Under the pieces are notes generated by a model. It ran no database searches, was not told the DNA's origin, and worked only from the letters and a program-made list of their open reading frames with translations. From the NCBI RefSeq assembly GCF_902362185.1, contig NC_044496.1:52077136-52141135 (forward strand): a stretch of 64,000 nt of DNA, in the 5' to 3' direction. The DNA is from Chanos chanos (taxonomy: Eukaryota > Chordata > Actinopteri > Gonorynchiformes > Chanidae). Below, one piece after another: positions 24,116-46,315 of this stretch (the first letter of the stretch is position 1; each line of letters starts with the position of its first letter). Position numbers and translations under genes: made by a program.

Positions 24116-26100
24116 GCTGCGTTGAGTTCAGTGGCAAGTAGTTCAGTAGCAAGTAGTTGTTATGTGGCTTGACTGTCCGCGTTGTGTGACAAACTGTGCA
24201 TCTCTGACTATTAGTAAGTGTTGACACAAAACGAAAGTTAATTTAAGTTCATTGTCTCGAGGGGGTAAACTGCGAGTTTACAGCGCTAGCTAAACGGACA
24301 TTACTGGCCATACGTATGCGTTGAATTGTACGTTTGGTTAACGTTATGACAGATGCGCGCAGAAGGGAAACCGAAGTTTTGAAGAATCTTCAGGAATCGC
24401 GAGCGAGCTCGACAGTTACCAAATGAAGTTATGTTAGCGGTCAGACCCAGAGATGAAAAGGTAATGTAACTTTTATTTTCACTGTCCTCTAAAAAATAAC
24501 AAAAATAAATGACGATTTGGGTAGACTTGGCTATCAAACTAGTTAACCGGTGTTCTACCTTATTCACCAAAGTCTGTTTTTCCTTCTAACTTAGCTTTGG
24601 ATAGCTTCAGCTAACCAAATGTTTAAGTAGCTTACCAAAGGTTTAAAATAATCGTTTCTCCCTTTTCAGGTAAATTACCATATGCGAACCATAACCAAGA
24701 CAACAAATAGGCGCAAATGTGTAATTTCAGAGAAAACGTCTTATTAAGACAACGACTTTAAGAAATACGATAGTTATCGTACATCTGGCAACGCTGGTTA
24801 GCTTTCTAGCTACTCTGGTTAGCTGGCTAACTATCTAACGTTATGTGAGAATGCTAGCTAAGGCTAATTAACATGCTGACCGAGGTATCCTAATATTGTT
24901 GTTTCTTTTTCTATTTTAGGCAGGGGGAAAGTAACATGGAAGAGTACGTCACTTATAGCTCACCGAAGACTGTCAAAGTCTAAGGTGGCATATAATTATT
25001 TATAAATAAAATGTAATAACTTATCGTGTTGTTGTTTTGATTTTTATTTTACCAACAAATAACCACAATGATAGACTGCTGTTCATATACATGAAGAAAA
25101 CCTGGTAGTAGTTTGTATCATCAAATTAAAGGATCAAGAAGGAATACATGAGAATCCTGGATACTCATTCATTTTTAACACTAACCAAATCCCTTAATTT
25201 CTTAAAAAATGCCTGTTTTAAAGATTTAAGGATGTTAAGTCTTAAATTACACCTTAATTAATCAATTAATTAAAATTATGGTAAAAATTTAGTAGTTTTA
25301 CCCCTTAATCAGTCGAGAATCATGCACTTTTCTGCTTAAAAACTACTTAAACAAGGAAATTAAGGTCAAAGTAAAGCATTTTAAGGGGTGAATTTAAGGG
25401 GTTTGGTTTCCTAGTGACCCTTATTCATGTTGGATATGCGAAGAGTGTTTGTGTGGAATATGAGTATGGTTTGAGTTTTAGGAGCTGTTTTGTGCAATAT
25501 CCACTGTGATTTGTTGCCTCATATTATGGGCAATATCAGATAAATAAAAGGCTCAAAGGAATACTGCTTCGTGAGTGTTCTAACAATGCTACAGGAACAA
25601 CACATACCACCCCGAACCCAGCAGTACAATGATACTCTGGTCCTCACCAACATTCACAATGATTCTCTCTATCCACATCGCAAATGTGCTCCTAACTTTA
25701 TAATACTAAACGCTGCATATAGTGAGACGCGGCACACAAGAGGGGTGTGGTTGTTCATTACACCCTTGCTCATGCATGTTTAGAATTTGAGCATCATGAA
25801 TTACATACCAAAACTGTGTCCTTGTAGGTTACCTGATATGCAAAAATTGATACTTCCAGTGTTTAAAACTGTTTAAAACGTTTTTTAAGTACAGGCGTAT
25901 TAAGTAAGGGCAATGTGTGAAAATGAGATCTTGCATGCAGTTCAGCATCCTGCATGGAAATAAAGAAAATTTGTGAGATGCATATTTATACAGCATACAA
26001 AAGGTGTTGTGGTACTATTGCAGGTTACATGAACAGGTATTGTGTAAAGATGTGTTAGTGTATGCAGTCACTGAGTGTAATAACATATGTCAAAAGGTTT
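24116..26100. other. Possible spliced non-coding transcript, otherwise empty
   Basis: A GATGAAAAG|GTAATG donor-like site at about 24461 and a TTTTCTATTTTAG acceptor at about 24920 frame an intron-like stretch, with AATAAA at about 25006. Only very short reading frames exist (about 26 and 15 residues). This could be a small non-coding RNA gene or chance. Clusters of GCTAGC-type words occur at 24800-24870. I see nothing else before 26.1 kb. Confidence 0.25.
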
Positions 26101-26835
26101 TCCTTTTTTTGTAGTTTGATTTAGAATCCTGACACCAATGTCTATATTGTCTAAAGACACACAGTAACATAAATTTAATAGTAATATTTGTGTACTTCAG
26201 CAAGTGGGTTGGGCATATTTTGTGTTTTTTGTTTTTTTTTGTTATAAGCGCGAATCCTTTTAGCCATTGCTATGACCATGTAATTTGGCACACCACATAA
26301 TAATAATAGTAATAATAATAATAATAATAATAAGTTTATTTAGAGCCCAATATCACTATTTATAGTCTCAAAGGGCTTTACATGCCTATAACAGAGTCAA
26401 ATCAAAATTATATTATGCATAAGTTCGAGAAAATAGGTAAGTCTTTAGTTTTGTTTTAAAGGTATTGAGAGACTTTGCCTCTCTAACTTCTTTAGGTAAA
26501 CCATTCCAGAGGAAGGGAGAGCGATAAGAAAAGGCTCGGCTGCCAGCAGACTTCTTTTTAACTCTTAGAATGACTAATAATCCAGAGTCTTGAGAGCGAA
26601 GGGTGCGAGTTGGGTTATAGGGTGTAATTAAGTCAGACAGGTAGTAAGGCGCAAGCCCATGTAAAATTTATATGTTAATTAGAGGATCTTAAAATCTGCC
26701 CTTGCATGAATTGGGAGCCAATTAAGGGAAGTCAGGACAGGGCTAAAGTGAGTGCATTGTTGGATGTTTGTTGGTATTTGGATGACGAAACGTCACGAGC
26801 TGCGAGAGCCCGTCATTGCTGCTTGCGGTTTTACA
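26101..26835 (+). repeat. Dispersed repeat, copy 2, split by an insertion
   Basis: The outer parts (26101-26295 and 26748-26835) match copy 1 at 23911-24115 in order and orientation, ending GCTTGCGGTTTTACAT. The block between them has no match in copy 1. Confidence 0.65.
26296..26747. mobile_element. Retroposon-like insert with a (TAA)n end
   Basis: It begins with a TAA repeat (about 26298-26332) and then AAGTTTATTTAGAGCCCAATATCAC and CTCAAAGGGCTTTACA. Next come TAGTTTTGTTTTAAAGGTATTGAGAGA and, near the right end, TTGGGAGCCAATTAAGG. This order is familiar to me from a widespread fish retroposon whose 3' end carries the simple repeat, which would place it on the minus strand. The exact family is uncertain. 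Copy 1 of the host repeat lacks it, so the limits are good to about 10 bases. Confidence 0.55.
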
Positions 26836-28437
26836 TATGTATATTCTTGTCGTTGTTAATGTTTTGCGTAAAATAGAGCGCATGTTCGTTCTCTAGAAGA
26901 GTCTGGTCTGTGGTCGTTGGCGGACTGTCATATCATGGAGACGTGCTGTAATCCCCGTGAAAATCTCGAGGCCGAAATTCAGAAAGGATTTAACAGACAC
27001 TGAAGTAACAGTTGTTATGTGCGACAGCTTTTTATATTTGTTTTTACAGTGTCACGGAAGGCACTCGTTAAAAATGTTGCTTGTAATACTAGTTAGCTAA
27101 CTACTCGTGTGAACACCAATCAGTACGCGCTAGCTAGGCTAACCACTTGGTTAGCTAATCAAGTTACTTCATAAACTGTTCTGTGTCGTACTGTTCTGTT
27201 CTAATGGACTTGGATTACTGCCAGGATTATAAGGTAAGGTAATGAATCAACCAGTCATCGATTTTTATAGAGTTTGAACTTGCACGTAGAAAATTAGCAG
27301 ATAAATGGCTACTCAGTTTGATCTGTTAGCTAGTATGTCTCGCCATGGTAAAGGAGAGTCCGAGTACCTTTAAAGTGCGAAGTAACGGGGACTGTGTTTG
27401 CTGCATAGTTGACTAGAAAGTGCTCTACTTACGTTTTTGTGTCAGTTTGTTAAATTAGACTGAATTCGTGCACGTAAGTTACTTATGATAACCAGCATCG
27501 GTAAAGGTAATCCCACAAATTTGCGTAACCGCAATTATTCCGTTAGAAAGCAAAAAGAATTCAAGGAATTTGCGTTGGATTGCAACGGTGCCTTCATTAA
27601 CAATAGTGCAGTCGAACCGGTGCCTTTGATGTTAAGTGAGTAGTTCAACTTGTCTGCCGTTTATGTGGCGAATTCAAGATGCCATGGCCACCTTCAGAGC
27701 TCAAAATAACATACTGCCAACAAGGCAAAACGGCGCAACAAGTGTTCTTAGTCTTAGCTAGTTAGCGTTTTAATATTGTAATACGACAGTCTATGTTCAT
27801 TTATTGTGTGTTGTTGGGCGGTAACGGTTTTTGTATTCTATTGAGTTAAGAGGTAATGCTATTAATTTATTGTATTTCTTAATGTTAGTGCTATGTGTGA
27901 CGGCTAGCTTTAGTCTGAAACAGTCTGTACCCAAAAGATGTTTATTGTTCTTGTTCTGCTTCCCCTTTTCCCTCCAGCTGTGGGGGAGAAGGTACATGAC
28001 GAACATTTCCCTTACATTTCAGAATACATGATTTTGCGATTTTTTTTGTATCTGTTTTTTTAGTTCAAACGTGTTTGTAGTCTAGATTTCGCTTGAACTG
28101 CTCTTGGATTGGTTTGGGTTATTCGTGGTCAGGATACATTCCATTCAGTTATGATTAAAAAATGGATATAATAGTTACACCTATTTAATGCTGCCAAGAT
28201 CTGACATCTCTGTCTTGACTGTTATCATTAAACTTCTTTATAATACAACAGTTTATTTTCCCCAGATGACACAAGAGCTGCCTTTGTAGAAAATAAACTT
28301 TTAGTGTGAAAGAATGAATGGCTGATTCTAGTAAAGCGGACAGGATGGCATTTGCTGTGATTTATTTTGGCTTTTGGTTGCTTTATCTGTGTATGGTTGA
28401 AAGGAGAATATTTGAGTCACTTCTGAGACAGTTCAGA
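26836..28437. other. Intergenic stretch, nothing firm
   Basis: A GATTATAAG|GTAAGG donor-like site at about 27234 and a TTAA|GTGAGT site at about 27632 might end untranslated first exons of atp7a, but nothing confirms this. No coding similarity was seen. Confidence 0.3.
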
Positions 28438-30120
28438 TAGGCCTGGGCGATAAAACGATAGCAATATGTACCGCGATAGACACTTCCTCAATACCAGTAA
28501 GAAAATTGTTCGATAGAATGTTCGATGGTTTCACTGAAACGCAAACCGCCAGGAAAAGGACAGTCTAAAACGCTTAACGTGAAAAATCTTAAACGTTTTA
28601 AAGTACCAAGTATGACAGGTAGAAACTCTGAACTGCTCACATTTATAGCTATTCCATAGTACTAAAATATCCAAAAGCTTGGGAACGTATACAGAAGGGA
28701 GGCATTTTGAATATTGATTAAGCGTTTTCTTTGCCCATATCCGCTTACCGAGAGAAAACATACCTAAAATAATAACTAGAGAGTCAAAATCTTCCAGGAT
28801 TATAGCTGTCCTTCAGCACTCACAATATCCAGAAGCTTGAGAATGAAGGGAAATACTTATTATTTTAAATAAATACTCATTATTTTTTGGGCACATCCGC
28901 TTAACCTTGCTAGCGTTTTTATGCGCAGAGAAAGCGCTACATCAGTATTTAAGATATTCCATTCTGACTACATTCTCAAACTTTTGGATATAGTTAGTGC
29001 TGAAGAACAGTTATAATCCTGGAAGAGTCTCTAGTTAACATTTTAGGTATGTCCTCGCTCGTCAAGCAGATCATATATGCGCCAAGAAAACGCATAACCA
29101 ATATTTAAAATATTTCCCTTCTGACTACGTTCTCAAGCTTTTGGATGTATTTAGTACCATGCAATAGCTATAAATATGTCTGGAGTGTCTACCTGTCACA
29201 TTTGGTTCTTTAAAACACATTAAGCATTTTAGACTGTCCCCGAGGATAGCACATAATGAATAGTGAAGTTCGGTTGCATTATCAGACCCCAGGCGTGCCC
29301 CCTCCTTGGCTCATGAATAGCATATTATATCCTTTGATAATGGAGCGTGCTACGAGTGACACGTAGACAGCCAATGATTTAACAGGTGTATGGTTTGGTT
29401 GCACCATCGACATGTGACACAACAGGAACAGCAGGGACTGAAGAAAAAACGAGTGCAGGCGGTGAGGGAATTGTTGATGAAAAAGGACCGGTCAGCTTCC
29501 CAGTATTGCATTTTTTTTTTAATTCTGACCGATATCAGAACACTTTTGTGTGTAAACTGCAGGAAAACCGCCCCGTCCAAGAGCGAGAGTGCAGCAAATT
29601 TATTTTGTTTACTCAGTTTTAGGGGTTTTTATAATGTTTGTTACATCTTAAAAATGTTGGGTTCATCTACCTCAAAGTTTACTTTGATTTTCTACCTTTA
29701 CAAAACACTTTTGCATTACACACATTTTATAATATTGTATTTACTAAGTTCAAGAGTTTCTTTTATGTTTGCTTATTTATTGCATTTTACTGACGTTAGG
29801 TCAGTTTACCTCAAATTTGATTTTACTTGCTCTCGTTATTTCATGTGTATCAAGGTGAGATCATTCCTTTATCCTTATACTGTATATGTTTATTTATTTC
29901 TGTAAATTTGTTTAATTGTGTGTGTTTTTCATTGTTGTGTTAACGTTAAAATTATTTCCATATTACCTTAGTACCTGTGTAAGTAAAGTGGTTAAATTCA
30001 ACCTTTTTTCTCCTTGTAATTATTACAAACAGGTCATTGAAAATGATCAGTAATTTTCAATATTGACTGAAATAAAACATTGTATCATGATACATTTTTC
30101 AGCTGTATCGCCCAGCCCTA
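28438..30120 (+). mobile_element. hAT-like transposon with TAGGSCTGGGCGATA ends
   Basis: The left end reads TAGGCCTGGGCGATAAAACG, and the right end on the minus strand reads TAGGGCTGGGCGATACAGC, a clear terminal inverted repeat around a 1683-bp element. Near 29385-29620 the frames show a BED zinc-finger remnant: TDIRTLLCVNCRKTAPSKSE resembles the CxxC part of fish hAT fingers and is followed by an ANLF block. The rest of the transposase is absent, so it is non-autonomous. A large palindrome (28557-29241) lies in its left half. No target duplication was resolved. Confidence 0.7.
28557..29241. repeat. Imperfect palindrome of four related units
   Basis: The left arm (28557 to about 28905) begins GGACAGTCTAAAACGCTTAA, and the right arm (about 28920-29241) ends with its inverse, TTTTAGACTGTCC. 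Matching phrases are mirrored throughout: CCAAAAGCTTGGGAACGT against ACGTTCTCAAGCTTTTGG, and ATCTTCCAGGATTATAGCTG against AGTTATAATCCTGGAAGA. Each arm itself contains two diverged copies of a unit of about 150 bases, so four copies exist, two per orientation. Confidence 0.75.
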
Positions 30121-30931
30121 AGTGCAAATGCAAAATTTTAAGGCCGTGCAGATATCGGACATTCTGTAAACTTATTACCTCAAGGTCACTTTGAAAGGGT
30201 GGGCGGCATTCTTATAAGTCTTTATCACCTGGACAGTATGGGCTACCTTGGTTTATGTGGAAATTCATCTGTTCCTGAAAGTGTCAGTCTTTCTCTTCAT
30301 AAGAGGAGAGATTTTATAAAACCACTTGAACTCAAAGATATGAGTAAGAAGCATACGTGCATACAAGGGACTGAACAAATGAATAGTTCACCGTATCAGT
30401 TGCCATCTGTGGCTCAAACAAACCGAAGGAACAGAACACTGCACAACACACTTGTATACCCAAGATGATAGTACAAACACTGAGATTGAGTAACTGTTAG
30501 TTTATGCAAATGTACCAAACTCAGGAGTGATTCTACCAGCCAGTGTCTTGTCTCTTAGCCTCTTTCATAGGAGTTACATATCATCATGTTAAAGTAAACT
30601 CCACAGAGAATGTGTATACTTCCAGCACATAGGCTTGAACATTACTGATCACTGATCTGTACCTAAAATTACACGATGTGAGCGCCTGAGGTACCCTATT
30701 GGCCCATATTTTCTCCCTATTACCCCCTTCCTTTTTTTTTTCTTGTGTTGTCAAAGTGTTAAAAATGCTTAATTTTGTTCCTCAAGCAATACTTTTATCG
30801 CAGAGGTAATAGTAGCTGGCTTTTGAGCTGATGCACATACATCACCCAGAGTCTGTGAAATCTTCCTCAAAGTTTGATATCTAGAGGGGTTTATTACAGC
30901 TGTTGTCATTGTGTATTGATGATTATTCCAG
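30121..30931. other. Region upstream of atp7a
   Basis: No coding similarity. The last bases (TGATTATTCCAG before 30932) form a plausible splice acceptor, so an untranslated first exon of atp7a probably lies further upstream, but I cannot place it. Confidence 0.4.
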
Positions 30932-30938
30932 AAGGACC

Positions 30939-41624
<10,686 letters not shown>

Positions 41625-43298
41625 CAGCCTAACTCAAGCTATTCCATTTGGCTTCCTGCGGCAAACTTTGCGGATCCTTCACACACCGTAGTGCCTCCTG
41701 GGGTGGGTATCTGTTGTTAGATTCCGAATCTTGGGGTTTGTCATTGCATTGTTTGTTTTTATTTAACCATTAACGGCACTCTTGAGAGGAAGCCGCGCTA
41801 ATTAGGTTTTACCTGCTGTGAGATTGTCCACATCGGCCAGATGTAAGAAAGTGGTCCTGCGTCCGTCGTTCTGACAATCTGTTTGCTCCTGTTGCGAGCA
41901 TTTTGAGACGTCACTAAATGGGAGAGTCTACATGGATTTTTGATGGGTGTACGCCAATTTTGAAGTGTCTAAACATTTCCAAAGAACTAAATGTGTGCCC
42001 CATGTAAATCTGAATATATTATTGAACTTTATTATTATTTTTTTTTTATAAACAGTAAGAATTCAAGTGTAATATTTTGTTTTAAGATTGTATTACAAAG
42101 TATATTTATGATAGTATTTATACCATATCATACCATTCTGAGGACATGAAGGAATATGGAAATACACATTTTCACAGTTTATCCAAATATGTGTCAATCT
42201 TTGATTTACAAAACTGAATACGAATGAAGTAATGCAGTACAAGCCTTAACACAATCCTGACTGAACTCTGATCTGTAATCCATGCCTATGGGCCAAGGAG
42301 AAACAGAGCTCCATTACCAAATATTAAAATGTGGATACAGTTTGACACATTCCAAAGATGATATGCCTCTGTTTTTTTTAAGAGGAACTAAATCAGAGAG
42401 CATGGATTCTTTGTCATCCAGTGATTGTGCACTATCTTGGATTGGCTGGAACAGCAGCTGGTTTCCAAGAAGCTGACAGGCGAATGGCAGAGTTGGCCAG
42501 ATATAATGCTGTTAAATGCTCCCCGACTATTAACACCCAAGCGAATACTCCCAACGACAGGGAGTAGAACAACAACAGTTTGAATACTGACAGAACACGG
42601 CAGTATGAATACTGACATAATATGAAAAAGTGTGAATGTTCAGTACATTTTTGAACTGCTCTGTGGAATGTTTGTCTTTATGCCCTGGGAAGCTAGGCGA
42701 AATATGATGGGTTTTTTTATAGGTTTCACTTTGCTGTAGCTGAGTCTGAATTACTCATCACACACGCTTGTTACAATCCTAATTGTAATACACATTCACA
42801 CATTGCTCTGGATAAATCAAAAATCTACTCAGATCATCTAGTTCTACTAATATGAAAGGTTAAATGCATTCAACTTGTCCACACACTAATGTCATACATG
42901 ACTTAATGTGGATGACATTTTTTGCACAACACTTTACACATCTACCCACCCTAGTAGATGGATTTTATAGCAGTACATTATAAGCTTTGCAAGTCCATCA
43001 AGAGTTCAGCTCTGAGAATCTTAGATTATGTTTTTAGGGGAAAATATACATATTGCTGTGAAAAAGAATGAGTTCTTAGGGTGAAGTTCTGTTACTGCTA
43101 TCCTCAAGACATACAGTATTGGCAAAGATTTGTAATTTCAGGTCAGTGCTTGAAATGTAACAAAATGAAAATCACTGCATTTTATTTTTCATCTTGGCCG
43201 GAGCTTCATATTTGTTTTTGCCCATATTTATTGTCTCTTTTTGCCATGTGTGTTACGAAAAATGTACCGTGAATAAAGTTATTTGCCAATGTGACGTT
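41625..43298 (+). other. atp7a: atp7a 3' untranslated region
   Basis: AT-rich, non-coding sequence follows the stop codon. Canonical AATAAA signals lie at 43272-43277 and 43393-43398, giving a 3' UTR of about 1.65-1.8 kb. No other gene is visible here. The choice between the two signals is inferred. Confidence 0.55.
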
Positions 43299-43419
43299 TG
43301 CTGCTTGTCTTGTTTCGTCCGTCATCAAGATATTCAAACCGTTGAAATGAATCCTGGACATGTTTTATATGTATTTTACAGTATATGTATTTAATAAACT
43401 GCATATTCGTGTCGTCTTA

Positions 43420-44579
43420 GACGTCCTTTTGTTTGTGTTGCGGCTTTATGAGCCTTGCTCACCTTAAAGTATGTGTAAGAGCACGTGGCAGATATCACCG
43501 AAAGGGAAATTTCGTGATTAATTAGTAGATAATGGAATCTATTGTTCTATTTCCATCTGAAGCTAAAGATGACGCTGCCAGTTAGGTTTCTCTATACTGT
43601 GGGACACCATGTGGAATATGTTTACATTTATCTAAATAACTCGATTAGAGTTTATTTGACATTACTTGGGGGTAAACGCTGAAAAAATGTAGCCTATGGA
43701 TTAACCGAATCTTTTCTTATTGTTGTCATACTCGCTCTATTTTTGGTTAAGTGCACATTTTCAACGACAGTTCATAAATTAAAAGAGATGTAAACAAAAT
43801 GGTTTCCTTCAGCATAGAAATAGCTTAGTTTCAAGAGAAGAACCCTCACCCCTCTCATGATAAAAATACTCTATTTTAAAATAATATGAGAAAATAAGTG
43901 ATCATTCATTGGTTGTGCGTGGATGCAAGGCTACGGTTATCAAGAATATTTAAATAGCAATTCAAAGTTGGTGAATTATTTAAAAGTGGAGGCCTATAAC
44001 AATGTAGGTCAAACATGTTTGGTTTACTGTCATCACCTTCTAGGTCATTCACGAATTTTTTCCGATGTAAATGTGTAAAAATATACTGGCTCATATTTAA
44101 TCAAACGTTTCAGAAACAAAACCATTCCTTCATATAATTACTTTTGTCATTATTAAATATGGCTTATGCGGCCATCCTTGTTTTTGGATTTGACACTACA
44201 GAACCGCAAGAAGGTGAGTGGAAAGTACAATTTTTTTTTCTAATGACCGATAATTAAATGAGCCGATTTCTGATTATTTAGAAGGCTACCCAGCGTATCT
44301 CATTTTGAATCTGTTTCCCCTGCTGCAACATACACGATGAAACTTGTTGCGCGCGCAGCCCTATTGTCACTTCAATTGGCATTCGCACAGATAGCCGTGG
44401 TCTGGAAAACAGACCCCGTCGGGAATTTGATTTTCTGGGATAACCGGAAACAGCAGGTAGTTCCCGTGACATCCTCTGACATTGCAAGAGACTGACTGCG
44501 CCAAAAGGGAGAAAAAGTGTTTTTACCCACAAAGGGCGATTGTACATACATTGTGCAAGCCTTAAAGGTCTTTAAAAGG
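43420..44579. other. Intergenic region between atp7a and sowaha
   Basis: No gene or named repeat seen. The last few hundred bases must hold the sowaha promoter and 5' UTR, but no distinct TATA box stands out. Confidence 0.4.
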
Positions 44580-46100
44580 ATGGCTTTGTCTCAGGAGACG
44601 ATTTTAACCTTTTTATTGGAGCACGGTGGAAAGGTGAAGAATTCTGAACTGTTGGATGAGTTTAAAGGATTTATCAACAGCAGCGATCCCGCGGAAAAGA
44701 CACAAAACAGGAATCTCTTTAAGAGTTTTGTGAACAATGTTGCAGTTGTTAAACAGATCGACAATGTCAAGTTTGTAGTCGTGAAGAAAAAATACCAAGA
44801 ATTTGTGAAAGTTAAAAAGAATCAGTTGGAAGATAGCCCAGTCAGCCGAAATTGTTCTTTTTCTTCTTCTTCCATGAGCCTCAGTAGCATTTCAAAACGT
44901 GAGTTCCAGATTTATCATTCAGATGTTGAAAACAACAATTCGTTCGTTTCTCTGAACAAAAATCACGGATATTTAAATGGTAACGTCGGAAGTTCGCTCC
45001 CTGATTGTCCAGCTCAAAATAACGGTTCATCGAGCTGCCATGATGCACCGGCTCAAGTTGATGGGTCAATAACAGCTTGTTCCGAGGAGACTGTACGAGC
45101 CAGAGTACTCAGTGTATCGAGTGAAGTTAAAAGGGGGAAAACCAGAGCTGTTTTTGCTATTGTTGCAGTTAAATCACCACCAAATTCACAGTTTGATCGC
45201 TTAAGTGACGAGACAGACAAAGTAGAGCCAAGAGTTCTGTGCTCCGCACGGCAGCAGTGTGAGTTGTCATCAGAGACTCGTACGTTTCAAGTGACGACTG
45301 AGACAACGCATCCTATCACAAATACCCAACATCGAAGTAAAGCCGTGGAGGAGAATGATCTACGCAAAACTCCAAGACCAAAAAGGCGGCAGGCAGAGGC
45401 TCAGGCACCAAGTTCACCTCATCTTAAAAAAGGCAACAAATTATCTAAACCAGGTTACACCTCAAAGTATTCAGAGGGGCCCCCCTTGGAGCCCACAGAG
45501 CATGAGTGGCTTGTTCAGTTAGCCACTGGGCACTGGGGTCATGTGTATGGCCTGCTCCTGAATGACATTCAGCTAGCTGAGAAGAGAGACTTCATATCTG
45601 GCTTCACAGCTCTTCACTGGGCTGCAAAAAGTGGCAATTTTGAGATGGTTTGTAAAATCATTGACATTTCCAAGAGAAATGGCATGGATATTGATGTTAA
45701 TATCAAGACCCACGATGGATACACACCTTTACACATTGCTGCCATACACAATCATGAATCTGTGTTAACTTTACTAGTGCGTGATTATGGTGCCAATTTC
45801 AACATAAGGGATAACAGTGGAAAAAAGCCTTACTACTATTTGCAGAAAGGTGTATCTTTACAGGTGAGAGAGATGCTTGGAGACCCTCAGGTGTTGTATC
45901 AGCGGCCTTTGTATGATAAAACAGAGAATGAATGTCCTTCTGAGGTCTCACGTGGTTTCAACACTTTGAGTAGGTTATTTCAGCCACCTGTGGGATACAG
46001 AAGAAAACAGAGACATCGTCTGAGCTTCCATTTCGTCAGTGACGACAACGAAGATTACAAAAAACAGAATGATGCGCTCGGCCATAGGTTAGTCCAGTGA
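44580..46100 (+). CDS. sowaha: Sosondowah ankyrin-repeat protein A (intronless)
   Basis: A single open frame of 506 residues. The start at 44580 is chosen because MALSQETILTFLLEHGGKV matches the family N-terminus (HGGKVRNSELL, then FVNNVAVVK in human SOWAHA). An in-frame upstream ATG at 44517 would add 21 unrelated residues. Residues 1 to about 75 form the conserved SOWAH N-terminal domain. A long Ser-rich, probably disordered region follows to about residue 300. Then comes EHEWLVQLATG and a small ankyrin block with GFTALHWAAKSG near 340 and GYTPLHIAAIHNH near 380. The protein's molecular role is poorly known, and ankyrin repeats suggest protein binding. Human SOWAHA is also intronless and lies near GDF9, which supports the assignment. 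AATAAA at 46310 would end a short 3' UTR. Confidence 0.92.
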   Translation: MALSQETILTFLLEHGGKVKNSELLDEFKGFINSSDPAEKTQNRNLFKSFVNNVAVVKQIDNVKFVVVKKKYQEFVKVKKNQLEDSPVSRNCSFSSSSMSLSSISKREFQIYHSDVENNNSFVSLNKNHGYLNGNVGSSLPDCPAQNNGSSSCHDAPAQVDGSITACSEETVRARVLSVSSEVKRGKTRAVFAIVAVKSPPNSQFDRLSDETDKVEPRVLCSARQQCELSSETRTFQVTTETTHPITNTQHRSKAVEENDLRKTPRPKRRQAEAQAPSSPHLKKGNKLSKPGYTSKYSEGPPLEPTEHEWLVQLATGHWGHVYGLLLNDIQLAEKRDFISGFTALHWAAKSGNFEMVCKIIDISKRNGMDIDVNIKTHDGYTPLHIAAIHNHESVLTLLVRDYGANFNIRDNSGKKPYYYLQKGVSLQVREMLGDPQVLYQRPLYDKTENECPSEVSRGFNTLSRLFQPPVGYRRKQRHRLSFHFVSDDNEDYKKQNDALGHRLVQ

Positions 46101-46315
46101 ATATAAGAGAATGCCCATGTGTGAAATGTCTATGAACGTATTTGTGTGGTGTTCAGTTAAAGAACAGAAATGATGCTGCCCTAAGATATTGTTTACTAGA
46201 AAATTTTACTTGGTAGAAATGTTTCAGTGTCCTGTGTGTAACTCATTTTTGGAGTGAGTAGTTTTCATGGTTCAAACATTATTAATTCTGAAAAAAGAGG
46301 AGAGTTTTTAATAAA
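46101..46315 (+). other. sowaha: sowaha 3' untranslated region
   Basis: A non-coding tail after the stop with AATAAA at 46310-46315. Other AATAAA words downstream (46840s, 47387) could be used instead. Confidence 0.4.

Noticed and set aside
26296-26340. CRISPR-like or structured array at the TAA run
   Set aside because: It is a simple trinucleotide repeat at the end of a retroposon in a vertebrate genome.
29390-29905. 171-residue open frame as a gene
   Set aside because: Only its first part resembles a BED finger. The rest is AT-rich sequence inside the hAT element, and it lies within terminal inverted repeats.
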